Source of the DNA: Cognatishimia activa
GTDB lineage: Bacteria; Pseudomonadota; Alphaproteobacteria; Rhodobacterales; Rhodobacteraceae
NCBI RefSeq assembly: GCF_026016445.1
Contig: NZ_CP096147.1
Span: 2,392,501-2,456,500, forward strand
Direction of reading: 5' to 3'
Length of the DNA: 64,000 bases
The position numbers and the translations under genes were made by a program. Positions 8,468 to 15,583 of this stretch are shown one piece after another. Each line of letters opens with the position of its first letter. Within the stretch, counting starts at the first letter, position 1. The notes beneath the pieces are model-generated. The model was not told the origin of the DNA. It saw only the letters and a list, made by a program, of their open reading frames with translations, and ran no database searches.

Positions 8468-9154
8468 TCAAAATCGATAGCGATGTAGTTTCTCACCATG
8501 CTGCTTCAACCAGCGGCGTTCTGCTTGATGCGGTCCGTATAACCTCTCAACTAGCGCCCAGAATTTTGCCGAATGATTCATTTGATCCAAATGCGCAACC
8601 TCATGCGCAGCGACGTAGCGCAGCACCTCTTCTGGCGCCATGATCAAACGCCAGGAGAACATAAGCCCACCTGTCGAGGTGCATGATCCCCAACGCGACC
8701 GCGTATCCCTCATGGTCAGCTTCGTATAATCGCTCCCGAGAGCAGCTGCATAGTCATCACAGGCCTGAGCCAATCGAGACCGCGCCTGTTCTTTTAGAAA
8801 GCTTTCAATCCGTTTCGAAGTGCTTCTTCGCGCCGACGGGACCAGCAGCGATTGGTCTTTGATGTGTATCCCTTTGCCCGCACCGGTTACGATCTCAAGT
8901 AAATCGCCCTGAAAAGGAAGTGAAACGCCAATGTCGACCTGCACATGTTCGGGACGATCCGCAATCTGTTGACGAATCCATTCCTGCTTTTCGGTTACAA
9001 AGGCCAGCCCCTCTCTCTCAGGCACCCGCGTGGGCAGGGTTAAAGTCACCTTTCCATCTAAGCGAGAGACCCGCAGGCTAATCCGCCGAGCCCGCGCACT
9101 GCGACGCAGATTGACGGCGATTTTCGGCTCTCCTGACAGAAAATGTTGTGTCAT
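8468..9154 (-). CDS. YgjP-like (SprT-type) zinc metallopeptidase
   Basis: A 228-residue protein of the YgjP-like metallopeptidase family (formerly DUF45). The zinc motif H-E-V-A-H-L is followed by N-H-S-A-K-F-W as third-ligand region, and the conserved R-S-R-W-G-S-C segment precedes it. The N-terminal half is the usual beta-rich domain with S-A-R-A-R-R-I-S-L-R-V. Cytosolic, with no signal peptide. The family's substrate is not well defined. Confidence 0.88.
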   Translation of the reverse strand: MTQHFLSGEPKIAVNLRRSARARRISLRVSRLDGKVTLTLPTRVPEREGLAFVTEKQEWIRQQIADRPEHVQVDIGVSLPFQGDLLEIVTGAGKGIHIKDQSLLVPSARRSTSKRIESFLKEQARSRLAQACDDYAAALGSDYTKLTMRDTRSRWGSCTSTGGLMFSWRLIMAPEEVLRYVAAHEVAHLDQMNHSAKFWALVERLYGPHQAERRWLKQHGEKLHRYRF

Positions 9155-9260
9155 TGCACTCCCGACGCGGCTGAGCGCGCGTTACCCTTTGACTTGCTCT
9201 GCCACTTATGGCACTTGGCCCGAACTGTCGACAAGACTCACGTGATTTAGGGGGATTCCC

Positions 9261-9584
9261 ATGCCCAAAGAAGAATGGGGCGTTAAGCGCCTGTGCCCTA
9301 CAACTGGCAAGCGCTTCTACGACCTGAACAAAGATCCAATCGTCAGCCCTTACACTGGTGAAGTGGTTGAAATGGACGGCGGCAAGAGCCGCATGATCGC
9401 AGCAGATGACGAAGATGCGGCGACATTAAAAGCGAAAGCTGCAAACGCGGACGACGCAGAAGTTCTGGATGATGATGACGCTGTAGACATCGATCTGGAT
9501 GATGATGTTTTGGATGAAGACGATGATGATAACGTCTCTCTGGACGACATCGCCGATGTCCCTGCGGACGACAACGACGAATGA
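9261..9584 (+). CDS. TIGR02300 family protein with acidic tail
   Basis: A 107-residue alphaproteobacterial protein. The N-terminal part W-G-V-K-R-L-C-P-T-T-G-K-R-F-Y-D-L-N matches the TIGR02300 family, whose function is unknown. The last half is a low-complexity run of Asp/Glu (positions 9460-9580), giving a very acidic tail. A GGGGG ribosome site lies just before the ATG. The family is often found next to a tRNA-Ala gene, as here. Confidence 0.9.
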   Translation: MPKEEWGVKRLCPTTGKRFYDLNKDPIVSPYTGEVVEMDGGKSRMIAADDEDAATLKAKAANADDAEVLDDDDAVDIDLDDDVLDEDDDDNVSLDDIADVPADDNDE

Positions 9585-9592
9585 TCTCGTTT

Positions 9593-9619
9593 GGGCGGGT
9601 TTTCCACTTGATCCCGCCC
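9593..9619 (+). terminator. Hairpin after TIGR02300 gene
   Basis: Perfect 7-bp GGGCGGG/CCCGCCC stem with a 13-nt loop that carries the T-run. A second 6-bp hairpin (GCGCCT-AGTT-AGGCGC, 9626-9641) follows before the tRNA. Confidence 0.6.
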
Positions 9620-9668
9620 AGCGAAGCGCCTAGTTAGGCGCTCACAGACGGAAACGTCACATGGTTTT

Positions 9669-9744
<76 letters not shown>

Positions 9745-9748
9745 AATC

Positions 9749-9753
9749 CTTAC
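9749..9753 (+). repeat. Target-site duplication CTTAC (left)
   Basis: Five bases immediately before the TGT left end; identical to 32045-32049 directly after the right end. Five bp is the duplication length made by Tn7-type transposases. Confidence 0.93.
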
Positions 9754-9804
9754 TGTACCGTGCAGCATAGTTTTGCCTTTTGGGAAGCATAATTCTTCCT
9801 TTTG
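9754..9804 (+). repeat. Tn7-like left end with two TnsB-type repeats
   Basis: Terminal TGT plus two adjacent related units, 9762-9782 and 9784-9804, which agree at 17 of 21 positions (core AGCATA-n-TT...CCTTTTG). The first is also nearly identical to the outermost unit at the right end. Spacing of about 21-22 bp suits adjacent transposase binding sites. Confidence 0.85.
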
Positions 9805-9958
9805 CTTTTGTGCCTAACGTTTGAAAATCCAAGGTTTATCTTTTGCAATACGGAACCTGAGTTCGTTATATTTGTTCGCTCATAAGTATGTTCCTATTCT
9901 AGAAATAGAGCCCCGATTGTTGTGGTATGGTGCTCAAAGTTGCGATCTGGAGTTTGAA

Positions 9959-10213
9959 ATGCATACCCTACAATTTTCTATGCACCCCGGAGAAGTGTTA
10001 ACGGAGTTGTACATGAATCCGCTTCAACTCTCTTCTTCAAAGCTAGCCAAAGCCCTTGGTGTTCCACGCAGTCGCGTTGAGCAGATCTTAGGTGGAAAAT
10101 CGAAAATAACCACGGATACCGCACGCCGATTAGCTCGCGTATTTCGCACTTCCCCTGAGCTTTGGCTTAAGATGCAAAACGCCCACGATCTGCAAAAAGA
10201 TCGTCCTGCTTAA
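9959..10213 (+). CDS. HigA-type antitoxin / XRE HTH protein (orphan)
   Basis: An 84-residue protein of the HigA (VapI-like) antitoxin family. The M-H-P-G-E-V-L start, HTH helices around S-K-L-A-K-A-L-G-V-P-R-S-R-V-E-Q-I-L-G-G, and the T-A-R-R-L-A-R-V-F-R-T-S-P-E-L-W-L tail are typical. The ATG at 9959 has GGAG just upstream; the frame extends to 9821 without support. No HigB-type toxin is recognisable in the about 200 bp between transposon end and this gene, so it may be a solitary antitoxin or a remnant of a pair. Confidence 0.8.
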   Translation: MHTLQFSMHPGEVLTELYMNPLQLSSSKLAKALGVPRSRVEQILGGKSKITTDTARRLARVFRTSPELWLKMQNAHDLQKDRPA

Positions 10214-10610
10214 GTTATCAAAGACGTTGTTTCAGTTGTTCCAGCTCCTGGAAAGAAGCGAGCTGGAAAAATTAATATCATCCCCCGCGCAACGGAGCAG
10301 CACCTGCCCCGCTTAGCAGACATTCGCTGCAAACGCACCCTGAGTGAGTTATCGAATGGCAGCTGCGTCCGCTAATTTGACTCTCCTGGCTGCTTTTTGC
10401 CAAGAAATTCCACAGCGTTTCAGTAGAAGTCCGCTGAGAATCCTAGGTTACTTCATCAATGAAACAAATTTCAGTTTTGTCAGGAGATGCGAACAGAATC
10501 CTTCAATTGAGCTTTGCTCTTGAAAAGCAGCCAAAGCGTAGATTTCAAGTGTTGAAAGATCGGGCTGCACCAAATGCCAGTCGCTTACCAGCGTGAGTTG
10601 CAGATACAAG
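10214..10610. other. Intergenic, no gene seen
   Basis: About 400 bp between the HigA-like gene and the MarR gene. An open stretch of about 55 codons follows the HigA stop in the same frame (to about 10375) without start or recognisable motif, possibly a degraded remnant. Nothing else stands out. Confidence 0.5.
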
Positions 10611-11102
10611 TTACTTCTCCGTTGTACTGACCAGTTTTTGCAGCAATATAAGCAGTTGCTCCGCCTCTTCGGGTTCCAAGCCTTTCAAGACATTTCTGTT
10701 CGACTCCCGAATGATGCCTGGCAACAAATCAGCCTTTTCCCGGCCTATCTTTGTTAGATGGACTTTAACGGCGCGACGGCTATTCGGATCAGGTCGGCGC
10801 TCTGCATAGCCATCTCGTACAAGGCTATCTACATGGCGGCTAGTCGAATATTCAGGGAAATCCATGTACCGGCCGAGTTCGCGCTGTGACAACCCATCGT
10901 GATCTCTCAGTGTTATGAGATTGGGAAAATTCTTAATGTCAATCTCGTGCTCATTCAGCAGCGACTTCATTCCGTCTTCAATTCGCCGCGCCATTATCTG
11001 GATTAAGAAACCCAAACTTGCTTTGCGCATCCCTGGCTGTTTCGATAATTTCATCAGGAAGCTAAGGCTCCATCCCAATTGCCTGGCATTATTCTTGCTC
11101 AT
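10611..11102 (-). CDS. MarR family transcriptional regulator
   Basis: A protein of about 163 residues with the MarR winged helix: D-G-L-S-Q-R-E-L-G-R-Y-M-D-F...S-T-S-R-H-V-D-S-L-V-R-D-G-Y-A-E-R-R-P-D-P-N-S-R-R-A-V-K-V-H-L-T, that is recognition helix and wing with the D-P-x-S-R-R motif. I chose the ATG at 11102; in-frame starts up to 11225 exist but would cover the TTGCA-TG-TGCAA palindrome at 11154. It is divergent from the EF-hand/NOX/RND operon and a likely repressor of it. A matching palindrome precedes the AI-2E operon 11 kb away. Confidence 0.85.
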   Translation of the reverse strand: MSKNNARQLGWSLSFLMKLSKQPGMRKASLGFLIQIMARRIEDGMKSLLNEHEIDIKNFPNLITLRDHDGLSQRELGRYMDFPEYSTSRHVDSLVRDGYAERRPDPNSRRAVKVHLTKIGREKADLLPGIIRESNRNVLKGLEPEEAEQLLILLQKLVSTTEK

Positions 11103-11153
11103 TGCAACTATTGCACCTTCGCCGATTGACTTCAAATCTTGCATTCCGTACTG

Positions 11154-11231
11154 TTGCATGTGCAAGCTAATGGCGCAACCGAAACTACCACTGCCAGCTT
11201 GCCTATACAATATTTGCGATTGCAAGTGTTA
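11154..11231. promoter_or_regulatory. Predicted MarR operators in divergent promoter region
   Basis: TTGCATGTGCAA at 11154-11165 and TTGCAAGTGTTA at 11220-11231 lie between the MarR start and the EF-hand operon. The first has perfect TTGCA/TGCAA arms; the second keeps one arm. The same TTGCA-nn-TGCAA arrangement occurs at 22577-22588. The sites would let one MarR dimer control both directions. Confidence 0.6.
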
Positions 11232-11302
11232 CAGATGCAGATTATCTTGCGGTTAGAGAGGCCAATTCGGCTCACAATTGGCCGAACAACGGGAAGCGCA
11301 AA

Positions 11303-11785
11303 ATGAAAAGCAAAATTCTATCCGTTGCGGCTTTGGCTCTGCTCACAGTCCCAACTTTTATGAATGCTCAAGAAGCGGGACGCGATGTTATCCAAACGAC
11401 TTTCGAGTCCGCCGATACATCCAAAGATGGTAAAATTGATGTTGCTGAGCTGACCCAGATGGCCGGTAGCATTTTCTTCGGCATGGACTACGATCAAGAT
11501 AATACAGTGTCTGAAGAAGAGTTTTTCGGCTCTGATTTTGGGCTCGAAAGACTTGCTACAGAACGTGATGAAGCAGACATCTTCGGCGCCGCAAAGCGTA
11601 TCCTTTTTGCCCTGCGGGACAGGAACCAGGACGGCTTCATAAATCAAACCGAACTCGAACGAAGCACGCAAGATTTCATGCGACATGCAGATTTGGATGG
11701 CGATGAGACGCTGTCAACAAAGGAGTATGAACAAGGCTATGTTCCGTCACTTGTATTTAGAGCGGCACTGGCGCCTAGGGCTTAA
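11303..11785 (+). CDS. Secreted/periplasmic EF-hand protein 1
   Basis: A 160-residue protein with a Sec signal peptide (M-K-S-K-I-L-S-V-A-A-L-A-L-L...N-A-Q, cut near residue 22). Four EF-hand-like loops follow: D-T-S-K-D-G-K-I-D-V-A-E, D-Y-D-Q-D-N-T-V-S-E-E-E, D-R-N-Q-D-G-F-I-N-Q-T-E and D-L-D-G-D-E-T-L-S-T-K-E. All keep Asp-1, and most keep the acidic twelfth position, so calcium binding is likely. First gene of a seven-gene operon with a flavocytochrome and an RND pump. Role unknown; calcium sensing in the periplasm is an inference. Confidence 0.85.
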   Translation: MKSKILSVAALALLTVPTFMNAQEAGRDVIQTTFESADTSKDGKIDVAELTQMAGSIFFGMDYDQDNTVSEEEFFGSDFGLERLATERDEADIFGAAKRILFALRDRNQDGFINQTELERSTQDFMRHADLDGDETLSTKEYEQGYVPSLVFRAALAPRA

Positions 11786-11833
11786 ACCGTGCCGGGGTTC
11801 ATCTATTAATCCACAGTCCTAAGGAGACCAAAA

Positions 11834-12322
11834 ATGATCATGCGAAACGGTGTCATAGCTTCAGTGCTAGCGACTTTCATCCCTATGGCCTCACTCGCGC
11901 AGGACGTACCGGAGGGCCAGCGATTGGCAGAACTGGCTTTTGAAAATATTGATGTTCATGGAAATGGATACATCCATCAAGGCGATGTTGAAGAATTTCG
12001 AGAGTCGCTTTTCGTATCCATGGACCAGGATGACAATGGAAAGCTCAATCTGGAAGAGTGGATGGGCTGGGATTACGGATTTCGCATTTTGGCGGAAGAG
12101 AATGATCGCGTTTTGGCTTATGAAACTGCCCTCAAAGTTATGTTCGCCGTGGCAGATCGGAACGGCGACGAGTTGGTATCAAAGACTGAACATCGCAAAA
12201 ACAGCCTCGCTGGCTTTGAGCGAGCGGATTTAAACGGCGACGCCATCCTGACGGAAGACGAATATCTTGGCGGTTTCACAGTTTTGGTGGCAATCCGCGC
12301 AGCCCTCAAACCAGAAGAATAG
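11834..12322 (+). CDS. Secreted/periplasmic EF-hand protein 2
   Basis: A 162-residue paralogue of the preceding gene with the same plan: signal peptide (A-T-F-I-P-M-A-S-L-A-Q) and four EF-hand loops, D-V-H-G-N-G-Y-I-H-Q-G-D, D-Q-D-D-N-G-K-L-N-L-E-E, D-R-N-G-D-E-L-V-S-K-T-E and D-L-N-G-D-A-I-L-T-E-D-E. Both proteins end in a similar V-x-R-A-A-L motif, so a tandem duplication is likely. AAGGAG precedes the start. The flavocytochrome gene starts 12 bp later. Confidence 0.85.
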   Translation: MIMRNGVIASVLATFIPMASLAQDVPEGQRLAELAFENIDVHGNGYIHQGDVEEFRESLFVSMDQDDNGKLNLEEWMGWDYGFRILAEENDRVLAYETALKVMFAVADRNGDELVSKTEHRKNSLAGFERADLNGDAILTEDEYLGGFTVLVAIRAALKPEE

Positions 12323-12334
12323 GGGTCCATTCCA

Positions 12335-13594
12335 ATGACCAAGCGTGCCGGTATCTTTGGAATCGTTTCAATACTTGGTTTGTTCGCCCTGCTTCACATC
12401 GGATTCGCCAACGATGAAATTTCACCGAGAGCGCTTGGCGCTACTCTTGTTGGAGGTATCGCGTTCCTGTTGATGGCGACGTCCATCTTTCTCGCGACAC
12501 GTCCGTCAGTTTTGGAAGACGCCTTCGGCGGCCTGGACCGCATGTATCAGGTTCACAAAACGTGCGGTGTCATCGCCACGATCCTTGTTTTGGTCCATTT
12601 CTTTGCGTCGCCAAAAGAAATCCCAGAAGGCATTGTGGCGACAGCGGATGTCACGTTCCCGTCTTCGCCGCTTGGCATGGCGGGCATGATCTTGTTGGTT
12701 GTCTTGGTCATTGTCACCCTGAATCGAAAGATCGCGTATCATCGCTGGCGAATGCCGCACAAACTTATGGGTGTGGTGTTCGTCCTGATTGTCGCCCACT
12801 TCATGACAGCGCCGGAGTTTTTCTTTGACCGGTTTGGTCCGTCAGGTTTGCTGCTCATTCTGGCAGGGATCGTTGGTATTCTTTCCTATGGATACAGCAT
12901 GTTTGGCATGAATAGAGCGTCCGCCAAAACTTACGTCATCGACGCCGTAAACAAGATGGAGCGCGCGACTGAAGTTGTCCTTTCACCAATTGGAGATGCG
13001 CTTCAGTTTAAGCCGGGTCAGTTTGCTTTCGTAGAGGTGAAGGGTGATGGCTTTTCTGAACCCCACCCATTTACAATTTCCAGCGCTCCGGACGAGGACA
13101 AGCTTCGATTCACAATAAAGGTCCTTGGTGATTGGACACGGAAAGTACGTGAAGAATTGACCCCAGGATTGGAAGTTGATGTGCGTGGACCATACGGACG
13201 TTTCGACACCAGCCATGCTGACAACAAGCAGGTTTGGATCGCAGGCGGCATTGGTGTGACTCCGTTCCTCTCCACAATCCGGGGTCTCAAAGATGGTGAT
13301 GATCGCGAAATCTATCTCGTTTACGCCGTTCGCGAAGGGGCTGAGGCGCTCTTCTTTGATGAGCTGCGCGAAAAACTGACGATGATGCCGAATATGAAGC
13401 TGATTTTGTTGGAATCCAACAATGGCGAATTCTGCAAAGTGGAAAAAATAAAGGAGAAGCTGGGCACGTCGATGACGAGTTTTGACTACTTCTTGTGCGG
13501 ACCACGCGTCATGACCTCATCGATCATTAAGGACCTGAAGTCTGAAGGTGTGGCCGCGAACAAAATCCACACTGAAGCTTTTGAGTTCCGGTGA
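12335..13594 (+). CDS. NOX/ferric-reductase-like flavocytochrome
   Basis: A 419-residue membrane flavoprotein. Residues 1-200 form about six membrane helices of the ferric-reductase-like transmembrane domain, with histidines in helices around H-K-T-C-G-V and H-R-W-R-M-P-H-K-L-M-G for b-type haem. An FAD domain with H-P-F-T-I-S-S and an NAD(P) domain with G-G-I-G-V-T-P-F-L-S and a terminal L-C-G-P-R-V-M follow. It would pass electrons from cytosolic NAD(P)H across the membrane to iron, oxygen or a periplasmic acceptor. Co-transcription with two periplasmic EF-hand proteins recalls calcium-controlled NOX enzymes in split form (inference). Confidence 0.85.
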   Translation: MTKRAGIFGIVSILGLFALLHIGFANDEISPRALGATLVGGIAFLLMATSIFLATRPSVLEDAFGGLDRMYQVHKTCGVIATILVLVHFFASPKEIPEGIVATADVTFPSSPLGMAGMILLVVLVIVTLNRKIAYHRWRMPHKLMGVVFVLIVAHFMTAPEFFFDRFGPSGLLLILAGIVGILSYGYSMFGMNRASAKTYVIDAVNKMERATEVVLSPIGDALQFKPGQFAFVEVKGDGFSEPHPFTISSAPDEDKLRFTIKVLGDWTRKVREELTPGLEVDVRGPYGRFDTSHADNKQVWIAGGIGVTPFLSTIRGLKDGDDREIYLVYAVREGAEALFFDELREKLTMMPNMKLILLESNNGEFCKVEKIKEKLGTSMTSFDYFLCGPRVMTSSIIKDLKSEGVAANKIHTEAFEFR

Positions 13595-13625
13595 AACAAC
13601 AAGAGAACTGACAGGAAAAAACACA

Positions 13626-14030
13626 ATGAAAGAAGCTCCCTTCAATATTTCGATGGTCCTTTTAGGAACTTACCTCGCTGTGACCCTATTGGGTGGCGTC
13701 GTTGGAGCAATCGTCGCCGCAATCGGTATGAGCACTTTGTGGGGGGGATTTCTTGCCGGCGTGCTTCCGGTTCCCTTCGGCGGAGTGGTTCGCCAAGGGA
13801 TTGCAAGCATGTTCGCGCAGGAGGCTGGTGTGACCGGGGATGCCCCGCTCGCGTTCTCATTGGGCGTTCGCGTTCTGATTGGCGCGGTCTTTGCGTTTGG
13901 CATCGCGTACCTTTTCTCAAGCACTGAGTTTTATAGCATCGGATTTGGGCTTGGGGCAGTGTGTGCGCTACTAACTGGACTTCTGACTTCGTTGATCTTT
14001 CTGTTTACAACTATGTTTGGAAGCGGTTGA
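13626..14030 (+). CDS. Small integral membrane protein (134 aa)
   Basis: I do not recognise the family. Four hydrophobic segments are visible, rich in Gly/Ala/Val (L-G-T-Y-L-A-V-T-L-L-G-G-V-V-G-A-I-V-A-A; G-G-F-L-A-G-V-L-P-V; V-L-I-G-A-V-F-A-F-G-I-A-Y-L-F; A-V-C-A-L-L-T-G-L-L-T). The start at 13626 follows GGAAAAA and fits the operon. It lies between the flavocytochrome and the efflux genes and could be a membrane partner of either. Confidence 0.75.
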   Translation: MKEAPFNISMVLLGTYLAVTLLGGVVGAIVAAIGMSTLWGGFLAGVLPVPFGGVVRQGIASMFAQEAGVTGDAPLAFSLGVRVLIGAVFAFGIAYLFSSTEFYSIGFGLGAVCALLTGLLTSLIFLFTTMFGSG

Positions 14031-14034
14031 ACGC

Positions 14035-14220
14035 ATGAACCATTGGCTTCTTGCGATTATGCAGTTTTTCTGTGCCGGTTTTCTAACCGGCATCGGAATT
14101 CTGATCCTAATTCTGACCGATAACTTTACGACGAAAACCGCAATATGGTGTTTTGCCATTGCAGGCGCACTTGGCCTACCAGCCGGAGTGTGGATCTGTA
14201 AGCGCATGACCGGCGAATAA
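14035..14220 (+). CDS. Small membrane protein (61 aa)
   Basis: A 61-residue protein with two membrane helices (residues about 5-27 and 37-55) and a short basic tail. The ATG at 14035 starts 4 bp after the preceding stop, consistent with coupled translation. No family recognised. Position before the membrane fusion protein suggests a role in the same envelope complex. Confidence 0.65.
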   Translation: MNHWLLAIMQFFCAGFLTGIGILILILTDNFTTKTAIWCFAIAGALGLPAGVWICKRMTGE

Positions 14221-14241
14221 CTTTATAAACTGGGAGGTAGC

Positions 14242-15579
14242 ATGATTGGACGCGTAGTTTGGATATTGCCGCCTCTGCTTGCTGGTGCCGCCGTATTCAT
14301 TTGGATGACGCGTCCTGGCGAAACGCTCTCCCAAGAGGCTGTCGAACCGAAACCGCTTCCCGTTCGCGTCGAGGTCATCGAGCCAATTGTATTCCAGCCG
14401 CAAGCCGTCGGTTATGGCTATGTTCAGCCAGTCAGGAGTTGGAAGGCCGTAGCGCAAGTGAGTGGTCGGATCTTGCGGCTTGATCCATCTATAGAGGAAG
14501 GCGCATTTATCGCATCTGGTGCACTGGCAGTCGAAGTTGATCCACAAGACTATGAAGTCGCACTTTCCATCGCCGATGCGGCTCTGGCAGAAGCTGAAAT
14601 ATCTCTAGCCGAACTTTCTGCCAGCGAAGCCAACACCCGTCGGACCCTTGCTTTAGAGAAAGAACTTGAAGCGGTTTTTGCAGTCGAGGTTGACCGCCAG
14701 CAATCATTGGTAGATCGGGGGTCAAGCACTCAAACTGCGGTCGAAAGCGCCCGTCGTTCTTTGTTGGGCCAACAGCGCACGGTCTTGAGCCTGGAGAACA
14801 CTCTGGCTCTGTTGCCAGTTCAAACTCAAAGTTTGGAAGCTGCTATAAAGACGCGCAGGGCTGAGGTTGAAAATGCAAGAAACATACTGAGTACCACAAA
14901 GCTCAACGTACCATTTGAGGGCCGGGTGCAGGAGGTTGCTGTTGCCGTCGATCAGTTCATTCGTGCGGGAGACACCCTATTCTCTCTAGATGACATATCG
15001 GCAAGCAATATTGTCGCTGAGTTCCAACCGGCTCAACTCTCGGATCTTTTTAGCAGTGCAGAAACCTTGTCGGTGGCAGAGCTCATCGACCCGCAAGATG
15101 CACGTGAAGTATTTTCGGTTGTGCAGGCCATGGATCTGTCAGCGACAGTTCGTCTGACAGTTGGGGACCTCATACATGAGTGGGACGCCGACCTGGTGCG
15201 GATCATCGGAATTACCAGCGCCGAAACCGGAACAGTCGGTATTGTGGTTCGCGTGGCCAATCCAGGTGACATCGATCCGAGCAAGCAACGTCCCCCGTTG
15301 TCCAACGATGCATTTGTTGAAGTGCGACTCACGAGTCAACCATTGCCTGATGTTACCTTAATTGAGCGTGATGCTGTTCGATACGGCGTCGATGGCCAAC
15401 CCTTTGCATATGTTGCTGATGAAACTGACCGGCTGGATATTCGTGCTCTGAAACTTGGGGCGGTTTCGGGCGATTATATTCTAGTCTCAGAGGGTTTGGA
15501 GCGAGGAGACCTGATCGTCCTATCGGATCCGCAGCCCGCCGTGCTTGGGATGCCCTTAGCCGCCGTTTCAGCGGAGTAA
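14242..15579 (+). CDS. RND efflux membrane fusion (adaptor) protein
   Basis: A 445-residue HlyD/MFP-type adaptor. There is an N-terminal membrane anchor (residues 5-24), then a biotinyl-lipoyl half-motif (V-S-G-R-I-L-R-L-D-P-S-I-E-E-G), a long coiled-coil hairpin (about residues 105-215), the second lipoyl half (V-P-F-E-G-R-V-Q-E-V-A-V), and beta-barrel/membrane-proximal domains. It bridges an RND pump to an outer-membrane channel. GGGAGG precedes the start. The pump gene begins 4 bp after its stop. No outer-membrane factor gene is present here. Confidence 0.9.
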   Translation: MIGRVVWILPPLLAGAAVFIWMTRPGETLSQEAVEPKPLPVRVEVIEPIVFQPQAVGYGYVQPVRSWKAVAQVSGRILRLDPSIEEGAFIASGALAVEVDPQDYEVALSIADAALAEAEISLAELSASEANTRRTLALEKELEAVFAVEVDRQQSLVDRGSSTQTAVESARRSLLGQQRTVLSLENTLALLPVQTQSLEAAIKTRRAEVENARNILSTTKLNVPFEGRVQEVAVAVDQFIRAGDTLFSLDDISASNIVAEFQPAQLSDLFSSAETLSVAELIDPQDAREVFSVVQAMDLSATVRLTVGDLIHEWDADLVRIIGITSAETGTVGIVVRVANPGDIDPSKQRPPLSNDAFVEVRLTSQPLPDVTLIERDAVRYGVDGQPFAYVADETDRLDIRALKLGAVSGDYILVSEGLERGDLIVLSDPQPAVLGMPLAAVSAE

Positions 15580-15583
15580 AGCC

